Made by a program: the position numbers and the translations under genes. Under the pieces are notes generated by a model. That model searched no databases. It was not told where the DNA came from and worked only from the letters and a program-made list of their open reading frames with translations. A stretch of DNA of 24,010 nucleotides from CAZFUY01 sp964522445 (lineage in GTDB: Bacteria; Pseudomonadota; Gammaproteobacteria; SZUA-229), in the NCBI GenBank assembly GCA_964522445.1, contig CAZFUY010000042.1, positions 1-24,010 of the forward strand, read 5' to 3'. Shown piece after piece: positions 7,874 to 16,387 of the stretch (position 1 is the first letter of the stretch; every line of letters begins with the position of its first letter).

Positions 7874-8197
7874 CTAAACTTCTTCCATCGTACACAGCAA
7901 CGGGTGCTGGTGCTGTCTGGAATAATTATTTACCTGTTCTACTTTGGTTTCCGCAATCTGGTAACTAAATTCACCACAAACCGCTTTGCCTTTAGTATGA
8001 ACGGTGAGCATTATTTTTGTCGCCTGTTCCTGAGTCTTACCAAAAAAACCTGTCAGGATCTGAACAACAAACTCCATTGGAGTGTAGTCATCATTCATCA
8101 AAATAACTTTGTATTTCTTAGGTGGTTTGAGTTTTGGTTTTGCTTCCTCAACGGCCAATCCACCTTCATGATCATTATCGAATTGCTGATCACTCAT
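7874..8197 (-). CDS. clpS: N-end rule adaptor ClpS
   Basis: The 107-residue adaptor has a flexible N-terminal extension (1-25) and the conserved core KYKVILMNDDYTPMEFVV. N35, D36 and D37 and H67 correspond to the residues that grip the N-degron amino group. It delivers proteins with bulky N-terminal residues to ClpA and inhibits degradation of ssrA-tagged proteins. It is directly upstream of clpA. A TATAAT at 8297-8302 (minus strand) is a possible -10 for the pair. Confidence 0.97.
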   Translation of the reverse strand: MSDQQFDNDHEGGLAVEEAKPKLKPPKKYKVILMNDDYTPMEFVVQILTGFFGKTQEQATKIMLTVHTKGKAVCGEFSYQIAETKVEQVNNYSRQHQHPLLCTMEEV

Positions 8198-8391
8198 GCC
8201 TTAATCTCTAGTGTAGTTCATGACTATTGTAATTTCTGACCATTTATCAGTGACATGCTGCACGTCACGTATTTGCTATAAATACAGGATTTTATCATTA
8301 TACAATGGCTATAAACCATTCCCTGGATTCTATACATGGGGATAAATTGAAAGTTAACAAGAATCATTAATGAAATTGAAATATGAAAAGG

Positions 8392-8417
8392 AAGGGCAGC
8401 CCATTAAGGATGCCCCT
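8392..8417 (-). terminator. Probable terminator of icd
   Basis: On the minus strand AGGGGCA pairs with TGCCCTT (one G-T pair) around a 12-base loop, beginning 4 bp after the icd stop. It is followed by CCTTTTCAT, a short U-rich run. It is a modest but well-placed intrinsic terminator. Confidence 0.6.
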
Positions 8418-8421
8418 GCTA

Positions 8422-10656
8422 TTAATTATTAACCGCTTCCAGAGCTGCATTAAATATTGCGCTAGGACGCATAGCCTGAGCCATTTTCTCTACATCGGGA
8501 TGATAGTAACCACCCATGTCAACTGCATGCCCCTGAGCCGCATTAAGCTCTTCAATAATTTTCGATTCATTACTGGATAGCTGATCTGCCAGTGTTGCAA
8601 ACTGTGCCTGCAGGTCTTTATTCTCTGTTTGCTCAGCTAAAGCCTGCGCCCAATAAAGCGCCAGATAAAAATGACTGCCACGGTTATCTAATTCACCCAC
8701 CTTGCGAGAAGGTGATTTGTTATTTTTCAGGAACTGACTATTTGCCAGATCAAGTGCCTTAGCTAAAACCCGTGCTTTTTCATTGCCTGTTTTAATGGCT
8801 AAATCTTCCAGAGAGACCGACAAAGCCAGAAATTCACCCAGAGAATCCCAGCGCAAATGCCCTTCTTCAACAAGCTGTTTAACATGCTTGGGAGCAGAAC
8901 CACCCGCTCCTGTTTCAAAAAGACCACCACCAGCTAATAACGGTACAATAGATAACATTTTCGCACTCGTTCCCAGCTCAAGAATGGGGAACAAATCTGT
9001 TAAATAATCACGCAGCACATTACCTGTTACAGAGATTGTGTCTTTGCCTTCTTTGACACGTTGCAGGGTAAAACGAATCGCATCTTCAGGTGTCATGATT
9101 TGAATATCCAGTCCACTGGTATCATGATCTTTCAAATAGACATTTACTTTTTTAATAAGATTTGCGTCATGCGCTCTTTTATCATCCAGCCAGAAAATAG
9201 CCGGTTGCCCTGTCGCTTTTGCACGGTTTACGGCTAATTTAACCCAGTCCTGTATTGGCAAATCTTTGGTCTGACACATGCGCCAGATATCACCCTGTTC
9301 CACCTTATGCTCGATTAAGGACTGACCTTTTTCATCAATAACTCGCACGCTTCCATTGGCTGCAATTTCAAATGTTTTATCATGTGAGCCATATTCTTCC
9401 GCCTTTTGAGCCATCAATCCGACATTAGACACATTACCCATAGTGGTGACATCAAAAGCACCATTCTGTTTACAAAACTCTATTGTTTGCTGGTAAATAC
9501 CCGCATAACAACGATCTGGAATCATCGCTTTAGTATCATGCAGCTTGCCATCTGCACCCCACATTTGTCCTGAAGATCGAATAGATGCAGGCATAGATGC
9601 ATCAATAATCACATCACTGGGCACATGCAAATTGGTAATGCCATTATCTGAATCCACCATAGCAAGCTGAGGGCGTGTTTCATAAACCGCCTGTATATCC
9701 GCTTCAATTTCGGCTCTCTGATCATCGGCCAAAGTCTGAATTTTTGTATAAACATCACCCAGACCATTATTTGGATTAACGCCCAGCTTTTCAAAAACAG
9801 CCGCATGTTTTGTAAACACGTCTTTGTAATAAACGCTAACCGCATGACCAAACATAATGGGATCAGAGACTTTCATCATGGTAGCTTTAAGGTGCAGCGA
9901 TAATAAAATACTGCTATTTTTTGCATCCTGCATCTGCACCTCAAAAAACTCGCACAGGGCACGTTTTCTCATCACTGTTGCATCGATAACCTCTCCCGCC
10001 AGAAGTGCTGTCTTTTCTTTTAAAACACTGACTGCACCATCATCCGCTACAAACTCAATTTTGACATCACCCGCATCTGCAATAACAACGGATTTTTCAC
10101 TGGCGTAATAATCACCATCACTCATATGCGCAACATGCGTTTTTGAATCAGAACGCCATGCGCCCATAGAATGAGGATTATCTTTTGCATATTGTTTTAC
10201 AGCAGTGGCCACTCGACGATCTGAATTACCTTCTCGTAACACAGGGTTTACTGCACTGCCCAATACTTTGGCATATTTTGCCTTAATATCTTTTTCAGCA
10301 TCATTTTGAGGTTCGTCAGGATAGTCAGGTAGCGCATAGCCATGTGACTGTAGTTCTTTAATGGCCGCTTTTAACTGTGGAATAGAAGCGCTGATATTGG
10401 GCAGTTTAATAATATTGGCTTCAGGTGTTTTTGCCATAGCACCCAGCTCTGCTAATGCATCCACCTGTCTCTGATCGGCTTTAAGATTATCAGAGAAGTT
10501 GGCTATAATTCTTCCCGCAAGCGAAATATCTTTTGTTTCTATTTCTATGTCTGCTGCCTGTGCAAAGGCCTGCACAACAGGAAGAAATGAATAGGTTGCC
10601 AGTGCTGGCGCTTCATCGGTTTTTGTATAAATAATTTTGGGTGTTTGTGCTGTCAT
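8422..10656 (-). CDS. icd: Isocitrate dehydrogenase [NADP+], monomeric type
   Basis: The enzyme oxidises isocitrate to 2-oxoglutarate with NADP+ in the TCA cycle. The sequence is typical of the ~740-residue monomeric family: IIYTKTDEAPALATYSFLPV at the N-terminus, NISASIPQL in the substrate pocket, DSDNGITNLHVPSDV, and NRAKATGQPAIFWLDDKRAH. It is unrelated in length to the ~420-residue dimeric enzyme. I place the start at the ATG at 10656 (744 residues), because AGGAA lies 8 bp upstream and family similarity begins there. The frame stays open to 10716, but the extra 20 residues look unrelated. It lies upstream of clpS on the same strand, as in Pseudomonas-like genomes. Confidence 0.97.
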   Translation of the reverse strand: MTAQTPKIIYTKTDEAPALATYSFLPVVQAFAQAADIEIETKDISLAGRIIANFSDNLKADQRQVDALAELGAMAKTPEANIIKLPNISASIPQLKAAIKELQSHGYALPDYPDEPQNDAEKDIKAKYAKVLGSAVNPVLREGNSDRRVATAVKQYAKDNPHSMGAWRSDSKTHVAHMSDGDYYASEKSVVIADAGDVKIEFVADDGAVSVLKEKTALLAGEVIDATVMRKRALCEFFEVQMQDAKNSSILLSLHLKATMMKVSDPIMFGHAVSVYYKDVFTKHAAVFEKLGVNPNNGLGDVYTKIQTLADDQRAEIEADIQAVYETRPQLAMVDSDNGITNLHVPSDVIIDASMPASIRSSGQMWGADGKLHDTKAMIPDRCYAGIYQQTIEFCKQNGAFDVTTMGNVSNVGLMAQKAEEYGSHDKTFEIAANGSVRVIDEKGQSLIEHKVEQGDIWRMCQTKDLPIQDWVKLAVNRAKATGQPAIFWLDDKRAHDANLIKKVNVYLKDHDTSGLDIQIMTPEDAIRFTLQRVKEGKDTISVTGNVLRDYLTDLFPILELGTSAKMLSIVPLLAGGGLFETGAGGSAPKHVKQLVEEGHLRWDSLGEFLALSVSLEDLAIKTGNEKARVLAKALDLANSQFLKNNKSPSRKVGELDNRGSHFYLALYWAQALAEQTENKDLQAQFATLADQLSSNESKIIEELNAAQGHAVDMGGYYHPDVEKMAQAMRPSAIFNAALEAVNN

Positions 10657-10684
10657 TGCATTTCCTGAATATTTGATGCGCCGC

Positions 10685-10690
10685 ATTATA
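10685..10690 (-). promoter_or_regulatory. Candidate -10 box for icd
   Basis: A perfect TATAAT on the minus strand lies 28 bp upstream of the preferred ATG. The -35 region at the right distance is poor (GTGTTT/TGTTTT), so an activator may be needed or the call may be wrong. Confidence 0.35.
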
Positions 10691-10792
10691 ACCGCCCAGC
10701 CGGGGTAAAACACCATGTATCAATACCCGTAAATGAAAATCCTTACCGCAGAGGTTCAGGCAACACAGTGATTTAGAGTGATTTACTGATAA

Positions 10793-11440
10793 CTAACCCA
10801 CCTCATCCAGCACACGGCCTCTAAATTCAACGCCCTGATCTTTAGCAATTTTCTCACAGGCTTTTATGTCTACACCTTCAAGGCCATCAACGGCTGTCAG
10901 GCTAACTTCAAAACCCTGTTCTTTTGCCCTGCCTGTGAAATTAAGCATTGCTTCAAAAGAATGTTCTTTTCGAGGCAGACAGTGTTTTTCATAGGTCTCA
11001 GCATCCTGCGCATTGAGTGATATCGACATCACATCAACAATACCTTTTAATTCTGCTGTGATATCACGATTATGGTACTGACTACCTAAACCGTTGGTGT
11101 TAAGACGAATACGCGCACCTTTGGCTTTTAATTTATTACCAACTTCAATAATGGTTTCCAGACGAATAGTTGGCTCACCCAGACCGCAGAAAACGATTTC
11201 TTTATATTCACTTACATCACCTGCCGCTTCAATTAATTCATCGACAGTTGGTTCGCCTTTAAGATTGAGCTCAAAACCTTTTACATTCCAGTCGTTATCC
11301 ATGCGCGGGCAGAAATGACAATATAAATTGCAGCGATTGCTCACATTAAGATAACGATTACCGTGCAGTGTATAACCATGAACTTTTTGTGGATCTATTT
11401 CAGACTGTTCTAACGGGGCTTTCAAATCTGTTTGTGTCAT
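10793..11440 (-). CDS. Radical SAM protein, probably TatD-associated family
   Basis: The 215-residue protein has a radical-SAM cluster motif CNLYCHFC (C37, C41, C44) that would bind a [4Fe-4S] cluster and S-adenosylmethionine. GLGEPT near residue 96 and LNTNGLG near 134 complete the partial TIM barrel. The short length, NVSNRCNLYCHFC and FRGRVLDEVG recall the small radical-SAM family often found next to tatD. No tatD gene is in the window, so the substrate is unknown. AAGG lies 5 bp before the ATG. It is divergent from yhcC-ubiU-ubiV across a 167-bp gap, so shared regulation with them is possible. Confidence 0.75.
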   Translation of the reverse strand: MTQTDLKAPLEQSEIDPQKVHGYTLHGNRYLNVSNRCNLYCHFCPRMDNDWNVKGFELNLKGEPTVDELIEAAGDVSEYKEIVFCGLGEPTIRLETIIEVGNKLKAKGARIRLNTNGLGSQYHNRDITAELKGIVDVMSISLNAQDAETYEKHCLPRKEHSFEAMLNFTGRAKEQGFEVSLTAVDGLEGVDIKACEKIAKDQGVEFRGRVLDEVG

Positions 11441-11550
11441 ATATACCTTACTCTGTGTAATATTATTAGCGTTTAATCAATCCCCAAAACTCATTTATTC
11501 AGAATGAAAATATAAGTGCATGGAACAGTTACATCCAAAAAAACATCTAA

Positions 11551-11564
11551 TTGATCTAAGTCAT
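11551..11564 (+). promoter_or_regulatory. Candidate FNR/Anr box upstream of yhcC-ubiU
   Basis: TTGATCTAAGTCAT matches TTGATnnnnATCAA at 8 of 10 fixed positions. It is 57 bp upstream of the yhcC ATG at 11608, and 75 bp upstream of the ATG at 11626. No convincing -10 lies at the ideal distance (CATCAT is nearest). The call gains weight from the O2-independent genes it precedes. Confidence 0.4.
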
Positions 11565-11607
11565 CACTTTAACACCGACATCATGCCAAGTTAACCGCCC
11601 CTGAATA

Positions 11608-12570
11608 ATGAATTATCTCTGTTTTATGCCACTATCAGATTACGTCAACACATTCGGCCAGTATATGCTGAAAAAGCACGGTGAGCGGGTGCATAAAATA
11701 GCTATTAATGCCGGTTTTACCTGCCCAAATCGTGATGGTAGCAAAGGCATTGGCGGTTGCACATTCTGTAATAACAATTCATTTTCACCCAGCGAGAAAC
11801 AACTCTCTATTCCAGATCAAATAGACGCAGGACGCAAAGTATTAATTAAGCGTACCGGCGCTAAACGTTATCTTGCTTATTTCCAGGCTTACACCAACAC
11901 CTATGCCAAAGTTGAGTACCTGGCGGAACAATACGAACAGGCACTTGCTGAAAAAGATATTATTGGATTATCGATTGGTACTCGCCCCGACTGTGTACCA
12001 GATGAAGTTTTAGATTTGCTGAGTTATTACAAAGATCAGGGACATGAAGTTTATCTTGAACTGGGTTTACAGTCTGCACATGACGACTCATTAAAAAAAG
12101 TAAATCGAGGTCATGGTTTTGCCGAATATAAACAGGCTATTCACGCAGCCCATTTACGCGGCCTTCCTGTATGCACACATTTGATTTTAGGTTTGCCCGA
12201 TGAAGATTATGATAAAATTGAACAAACTTTAAATAAAGTATTAGACCTTGGCGTTGAAGGATTAAAACTTCATCCATTGCATATTGTAAAAGGCACTCAA
12301 CTGGCACGACAATGGAAACAGAATCAATACACGCCATTAGAAATGAAAGACTATATAACAACGGCTGTTAATTTGATTGAGCAAACACCTGAAGATATTA
12401 TTTATCATCGCGTGACAGGAACCGCTCAAAAAGATATTTTATTAGCACCTGAATGGTGTTCACAAAAATGGAATGTTATTAACGGCATTGAAAATGAATT
12501 TGTAAAAAGAAACACCTTTCAGGGGAAACTTTGCTCTGAAAATATATTAACTCAACAAGCAGTATCTTAA
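11608..12570 (+). CDS. yhcC: Radical SAM protein, YhcC family (TIGR01212)
   Basis: The 320-residue protein has the family's unusual cluster motif C-X11-C-X2-C (C39, C51, C54, in FTCPNRDG and GGCTFC). RYLAYFQAYTNTYA, IGTRPDCVPD, YLELGLQSAHD and KLHPLHIVKGT match E. coli YhcC closely. The biochemical role of YhcC is not established. The ATG at 11626 aligns better with the E. coli N-terminus than that at 11608, and neither has a clear ribosome-binding site. The stop is followed after 2 bp by the ubiU start, so translation is probably coupled. This makes a shared task with UbiU/UbiV, or at least co-expression at low oxygen, the best guess. Confidence 0.92.
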   Translation: MNYLCFMPLSDYVNTFGQYMLKKHGERVHKIAINAGFTCPNRDGSKGIGGCTFCNNNSFSPSEKQLSIPDQIDAGRKVLIKRTGAKRYLAYFQAYTNTYAKVEYLAEQYEQALAEKDIIGLSIGTRPDCVPDEVLDLLSYYKDQGHEVYLELGLQSAHDDSLKKVNRGHGFAEYKQAIHAAHLRGLPVCTHLILGLPDEDYDKIEQTLNKVLDLGVEGLKLHPLHIVKGTQLARQWKQNQYTPLEMKDYITTAVNLIEQTPEDIIYHRVTGTAQKDILLAPEWCSQKWNVINGIENEFVKRNTFQGKLCSENILTQQAVS

Positions 12571-12572
12571 TT

Positions 12573-13571
12573 ATGGAACTCGTCTGTCCCGCAGGTAATT
12601 TACCTTCACTAAAAGCTGCCGTCGATAATGGCGCTAATTCTGTTTATATTGGTTTTAAAGATGACACCAATGCACGTCATTTTGCTGGTTTGAATTTTAC
12701 TGATAAAAAAATCGAACAGGGCATACAGTATGCACATGATAGAAATGTAAATGTTTTTTTAGCATTAAACACCTACCCTCAACCCGATGGCTGGACACGC
12801 TGGCAATCGGCAGTTGATCAGGCCGGTGATTTAGGCATAGATAGCATAATTATTGCTGACCTTGGTGTTATGGAATATGCACGCAATCGCTGGCCAGAAA
12901 TGAATCTTCATTTATCTGTTCAGGGTTCAGCAACCAGTTATGAAGCCATTGAATTTTACCGCCGCCATTTTGGTATTAAGCGTGTGGTCTTACCTCGCGT
13001 ACTATCTATAAAACAGGTAGAAAAAGTTATTCAAAATACCGATGTTGGTATTGAAATTTTTGGCTTTGGTAGTTTGTGCGTTATGGTTGAAGGTCGCTGT
13101 ATTCTATCTTCATTCGTAACAGGTGATTCACCCAATACATTTGGTGCATGCTCTCCTGCTAAAGCTGTTGAATGGGTTGATAAACCCGGTGGCGGAATGG
13201 AAACCCGATTAAATGGTTTATTAGTTGACAGTTACGGTGCTGATGATAAAGCCGCTTACCCCACCATCTGCAAAGGACGATTTGATGTTGCCGGCAACAC
13301 CTTTCATGCACTGGAAGAACCCACCAGTTTAAACACATTAGAATTACTACCCGATTTATTTAGAGCTGGCGTACAGGCTATAAAAATCGAAGGTCGCCAG
13401 CGCAGCCCTACTTATGTTGCGCAGGTCACAAGTGTCTGGCGACAGGCTATTGATACATGCAAAAATAATATTGATACTTACCAGACAAAATCTGACTGGA
13501 TGAGTGCTCTGGATAAAGTTTCTGAGGGCGCAACAACAACTTTAGGTGCTTATCATCGTCCATGGACATGA
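12573..13571 (+). CDS. ubiU: O2-independent ubiquinone hydroxylation protein UbiU (U32 family)
   Basis: The 332-residue U32-family protein begins MELVCPAGNLPSLKAAVDNG. Its four cysteines C169, C176, C193 and C233 match the [4Fe-4S] ligands of E. coli UbiU almost position for position. UbiU and UbiV form a heterodimer that hydroxylates the ubiquinone ring without oxygen, replacing the flavin monooxygenases UbiI/H/F. The AIKIEGRQRSPTYVAQV segment is typical of the U32 core. Old annotations call such proteins peptidases or collagenases, but protease activity is not expected. It follows yhcC by 2 bp and is separated from ubiV by 156 bp that contain a double-hairpin repeat. Confidence 0.96.
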   Translation: MELVCPAGNLPSLKAAVDNGANSVYIGFKDDTNARHFAGLNFTDKKIEQGIQYAHDRNVNVFLALNTYPQPDGWTRWQSAVDQAGDLGIDSIIIADLGVMEYARNRWPEMNLHLSVQGSATSYEAIEFYRRHFGIKRVVLPRVLSIKQVEKVIQNTDVGIEIFGFGSLCVMVEGRCILSSFVTGDSPNTFGACSPAKAVEWVDKPGGGMETRLNGLLVDSYGADDKAAYPTICKGRFDVAGNTFHALEEPTSLNTLELLPDLFRAGVQAIKIEGRQRSPTYVAQVTSVWRQAIDTCKNNIDTYQTKSDWMSALDKVSEGATTTLGAYHRPWT

Positions 13572-13573
13572 TA

Positions 13574-13670
13574 TTTATACTGTCATCCCTGCATGCTTCT
13601 AGCAGGGATCTAACTAAATATTTAAAGTCACCAGATTCCTGCTAAAAGCATGCAGGAATGACAGTATAAA
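13574..13670. repeat. REP/BIME-like double hairpin, copy 1
   Basis: Two 38-bp arms (13574-13611 and 13633-13670) are inverted copies matching at 35 of 38 positions. Each arm is itself a hairpin: ATCCCTGC/GCAGGGAT in the first and ATTCCTGC/GCAGGAAT in the second, around GCATGCTT(C/T)TAGC. A second copy lies at 23616-23693. Two hairpins in opposite orientation is the layout of BIMEs, which RAYT transposases mobilise in trans. None is encoded here. Confidence 0.85.
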
Positions 13671-13727
13671 AATTAACGGGATAACAATAAACCAGTTACA
13701 AGTTTAAAGAAAATTCAAAGGCGTATT

Positions 13728-14627
13728 ATGAAATTATCACTTGGACCAATTCTCTACTACTGGACCAAAGAACAGACCGAAGATTTTTATCTTCGTATGG
13801 CAGAAACACCTGTAGACATTATTTATTTAGGTGAAACTATTTGTGCCAAACGCAAACAACTGCGCACACAGGACTGGTTTGATATTGCTGAAAAACTAAA
13901 ATCAGCGGGTAAAGAAGTTGTTATCTCAACGCTTGCATTAACCGAAGCTGATTCCGATATCAAAACCATGAAACGCATTTGTGAAAACAATGACTTTATG
14001 GTTGAAGCAAATGATATGGGCGCTGTTGGTTTGCTTGAAGGAAAACCATTTGTTACAGGCCATAGTGTTAATCTTTATAACCAGAACAGCATTAATTTAC
14101 TTGCCAAATTAGGACTTAAACGCTGGGTTCTTCCTGTTGAACTCAGTTATGAAACATTAAAAGATTTACATAAATTAAAATCTGAACAGGTTGAAACTGA
14201 AGTTTTTGCATTTGGAAAATTACCCCTGGCCTACTCCGCTCGTTGCTATACTGCACGCGCGCACAAACTGCAAAAAGATGACTGCCAGTATCTGTGCATT
14301 GATTATCCCGATGGCATGTTACTTAACACTCAGGAAAGCCAGAAGTTTCTAACACTTAATGGCATACAAACCCAGTCAGCACAAACCTATAATCTTCTGT
14401 TAGAGATGGATAGTCTTAAAGAGTTAAAGATAGATATTTTACGTCTTAGTCCACAGTCACAGCACATGGAAAAAATAATTGATATTTACCATCGCTGTAT
14501 GAACAATAAATTATCAGCTGAAGTTGCTTCTGAAAAATTACAGAAGCTAACACCTAATGGACTTTGCAATGGTTACTGGCACGGCAAACCGGGCATTGAA
14601 CTAACGGTTGATAATGTCACAAGTTAG
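13728..14627 (+). CDS. ubiV: O2-independent ubiquinone hydroxylation protein UbiV (U32 family)
   Basis: The 299-residue partner of UbiU begins MKLSLGPILYYWTKEQTEDFY. Cysteines C39 (GETICAKR), C173, C186 and C190 reproduce the E. coli UbiV ligand pattern: C39 at the same position, then the 13- and 4-residue steps of C180, C193 and C197. A [4Fe-4S] cluster is therefore expected. The protein is shorter than UbiU and lacks its C-terminal part, as is normal. Expression with ubiU is likely from the yhcC promoter, though the repeat in the 156-bp gap may modulate it. A hairpin element (14641-14878) begins 13 bp after its stop. Confidence 0.96.
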   Translation: MKLSLGPILYYWTKEQTEDFYLRMAETPVDIIYLGETICAKRKQLRTQDWFDIAEKLKSAGKEVVISTLALTEADSDIKTMKRICENNDFMVEANDMGAVGLLEGKPFVTGHSVNLYNQNSINLLAKLGLKRWVLPVELSYETLKDLHKLKSEQVETEVFAFGKLPLAYSARCYTARAHKLQKDDCQYLCIDYPDGMLLNTQESQKFLTLNGIQTQSAQTYNLLLEMDSLKELKIDILRLSPQSQHMEKIIDIYHRCMNNKLSAEVASEKLQKLTPNGLCNGYWHGKPGIELTVDNVTS

Positions 14628-14640
14628 TCATTAGCGGATA

Positions 14641-14878
14641 TCCAAATAATTTACTTGAACCAGTAGAAAGCAGCTTGCCGTTATTTTACCTGGGGAAAGA
14701 CCGCCGCTTTTTGGCGCTCTGTCCCCGTTGTGATACCACTATAGTTGTACGAAATAGGTTTGCCGCGTCACCCCTTTTGAATGCCTATATATCACTCCGC
14801 CCAACTTTGCGTGGTATCACAACGGGGACGGAGCACAAACAGCGCGATCCATCCCCAGGCAAATCAGGTTTAAAATTT
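14641..14878. repeat. Dispersed hairpin element, copy B (about 238 bp)
   Basis: This is the second copy of the element at 1873-2082, with near-identical ends. Its halves form a long imperfect hairpin. GTCCCCGTTGTGATACCAC (14721-14739) is perfectly inverted at 14811-14829, and inner steps AGTTG/CAACT and ATAGG/CCTAT continue the stem. The loop is unrelated to copy A and longer. It fills most of the 407-bp gap between ubiV and gltA. The rest of the gap (14879-15034) holds only the gltA promoter region. An open frame through the element (14675-14908) has no family resemblance and is not a gene. Confidence 0.8.
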
Positions 14879-14983
14879 AAAATTCCACCGATGCAAACAG
14901 GCATTTAGTTGTTTGTTATAGCCAACCAAATATAGCATCCCCTCAAGACTACCCCTACATAAAGCAGGAACATTTCTTTGTTC

Positions 14984-14989
14984 TATAAT
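14984..14989 (+). promoter_or_regulatory. Candidate -10 box for gltA
   Basis: TATAAT lies 45 bp upstream of the gltA ATG in an AT-rich stretch. The -35 region is weak. Some promoter is expected here because the repeat separates gltA from ubiV. Confidence 0.3.
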
Positions 14990-15034
14990 CACTCATAATA
15001 GAAAATATTCCCCTTACTATTAAAGGATTACATA

Positions 15035-16330
15035 ATGGCTGATACCTTCACTTTAACCAATAACACCAATGGCGAAACTGTCGAATTAAACCTGCGACAG
15101 GGCACTACCGGCCCTTCAGCCGTTGAAATATCAGCTTTATATAAAGAAAAAGGCGTGCTTGCTTTTGACCCTGGTTTTATGTCTACAGCCAGTTGTGAAA
15201 GCTCGATTACTTATATCGATGGCGAACAGGGCATATTACGATACCGTGGTTACCCTATTGAACAACTGGCAGAAAAAAGCACCTTTCTTGAAGTTTCCTA
15301 TTTACTTATTAATGGTGAATTACCCACCACCGATGAACTGGCAAATTTTGAAGATATTATTATTCATCACACCATGATTAAAGAAACCATGCGTAATTTC
15401 TTTAATGGTTTTCAATATGATGCGCACCCTATGTCAATCATGATTGGCGTTGTTGGCTCTTTGTCCTCTTTCTACCATGACTCACTGGATATACATGACC
15501 CCAGACATCGAGAGATATCAGCTCACCGCATGATTGCAAAAATGCCAACTATTGCTGCCGCCTGTTATAAACACAGTATTTCTGAACCTATTATGTACCC
15601 AAAAAACGATCTGGATTACTGCGGCAATTTACTGCACATGATGTTTTCAACTCCATGCGAACCCTATGTCCCTGATCAAACCGCTATAGATGCCATGAAC
15701 CTGCTATTTATATTACATGCCGATCACGAACAAAATGCCAGCACATCAACTGTACGTTTAGCAGGCAGTTCAGGCGCTAACCCTTTCGCCTGCATTGCAT
15801 CAGGCATTGCATCACTATGGGGTCCTGCTCATGGCGGTGCAAACGAAGCAGTACTTAGTATGCTGGAAGAAATTGGTGATGCTTCAAATATTGATAAATA
15901 TATTGCCAAAGCAAAAGATAAAAATGATCCATTCCGTTTAATGGGGTTTGGTCACCGCGTATATAGCAACTTTGATCCACGTGCCACAATCATCCGCAAA
16001 ATGTGTCACGATGTTTTAGATAAGCTAGCTGATAATAATAATCCAATGTTTGAGCTGGCGCTTAAATTAGAAGAAGTCGCTTTAAAAGATGAGTATTTTG
16101 TTAAACGCAAACTGTATCCAAATGTAGATTTTTATTCTGGCATTATTTATCGTGCACTGAACATCCCAACAGAAATGTTTACCGTTATGTTTGCCATTGC
16201 CAGAACTGTTGGCTGGGTTGCACACTGGAGCGAAATGATAGCAGACCCAATGCAAAGAATTGGTCGACCCAGACAATTATATACAGGCGCAACTGAAAGG
16301 GATTATGTGGCTATTTATAATAGAAAGTAG
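15035..16330 (+). CDS. gltA: Citrate synthase (type I)
   Basis: The 431-residue enzyme condenses acetyl-CoA and oxaloacetate to citrate in the TCA cycle. The catalytic triad is complete: H266 in GPAHGGANEAV, H307 in MGFGHRVYSNFDPRA and D365 in YPNVDFYSG. The length and the extended N-terminal region, with TNGETVELNLRQGTTGPSAVEIS, mark the Gram-negative type I (hexameric, NADH-sensitive) group. AAGGA lies 7 bp before the ATG. It is monocistronic, flanked by the repeat upstream and by a GC-rich hairpin downstream, and convergent with ubiT. Together with icd it gives two TCA-cycle enzymes in the window. Confidence 0.98.
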   Translation: MADTFTLTNNTNGETVELNLRQGTTGPSAVEISALYKEKGVLAFDPGFMSTASCESSITYIDGEQGILRYRGYPIEQLAEKSTFLEVSYLLINGELPTTDELANFEDIIIHHTMIKETMRNFFNGFQYDAHPMSIMIGVVGSLSSFYHDSLDIHDPRHREISAHRMIAKMPTIAAACYKHSISEPIMYPKNDLDYCGNLLHMMFSTPCEPYVPDQTAIDAMNLLFILHADHEQNASTSTVRLAGSSGANPFACIASGIASLWGPAHGGANEAVLSMLEEIGDASNIDKYIAKAKDKNDPFRLMGFGHRVYSNFDPRATIIRKMCHDVLDKLADNNNPMFELALKLEEVALKDEYFVKRKLYPNVDFYSGIIYRALNIPTEMFTVMFAIARTVGWVAHWSEMIADPMQRIGRPRQLYTGATERDYVAIYNRK

Positions 16331-16387
16331 TTCAGTAATACGGGGCGGAGCGAATGCCAGTAAGTTAAGGAAAATTTTTATTATCGC

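Noticed and set aside
7643..8239. 198-residue plus-strand open frame across clpS and the start of clpA
   Set aside because: It is antisense to two certain genes, and its low-complexity composition comes from the reverse of conserved codons.
10657..10716. Longer N-terminus for the isocitrate dehydrogenase
   Set aside because: The added 20 residues overlap the likely -10 box and have no family similarity, whereas the ATG at 10656 has AGGAA at good spacing.
12573..13571. Peptidase or collagenase function for the U32 proteins
   Set aside because: The four-cysteine cluster pattern and the neighbours identify UbiU and UbiV; U32 is a historical peptidase label.
13580..13670. CRISPR-like array
   Set aside because: Only two arms, in inverted orientation and without regular spacers; it is a palindromic repeat.
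14675..14908. 77-residue open frame inside hairpin element copy B
   Set aside because: It is made wholly of repeat sequence, is not kept in copy A, lacks a ribosome-binding site and resembles no family.
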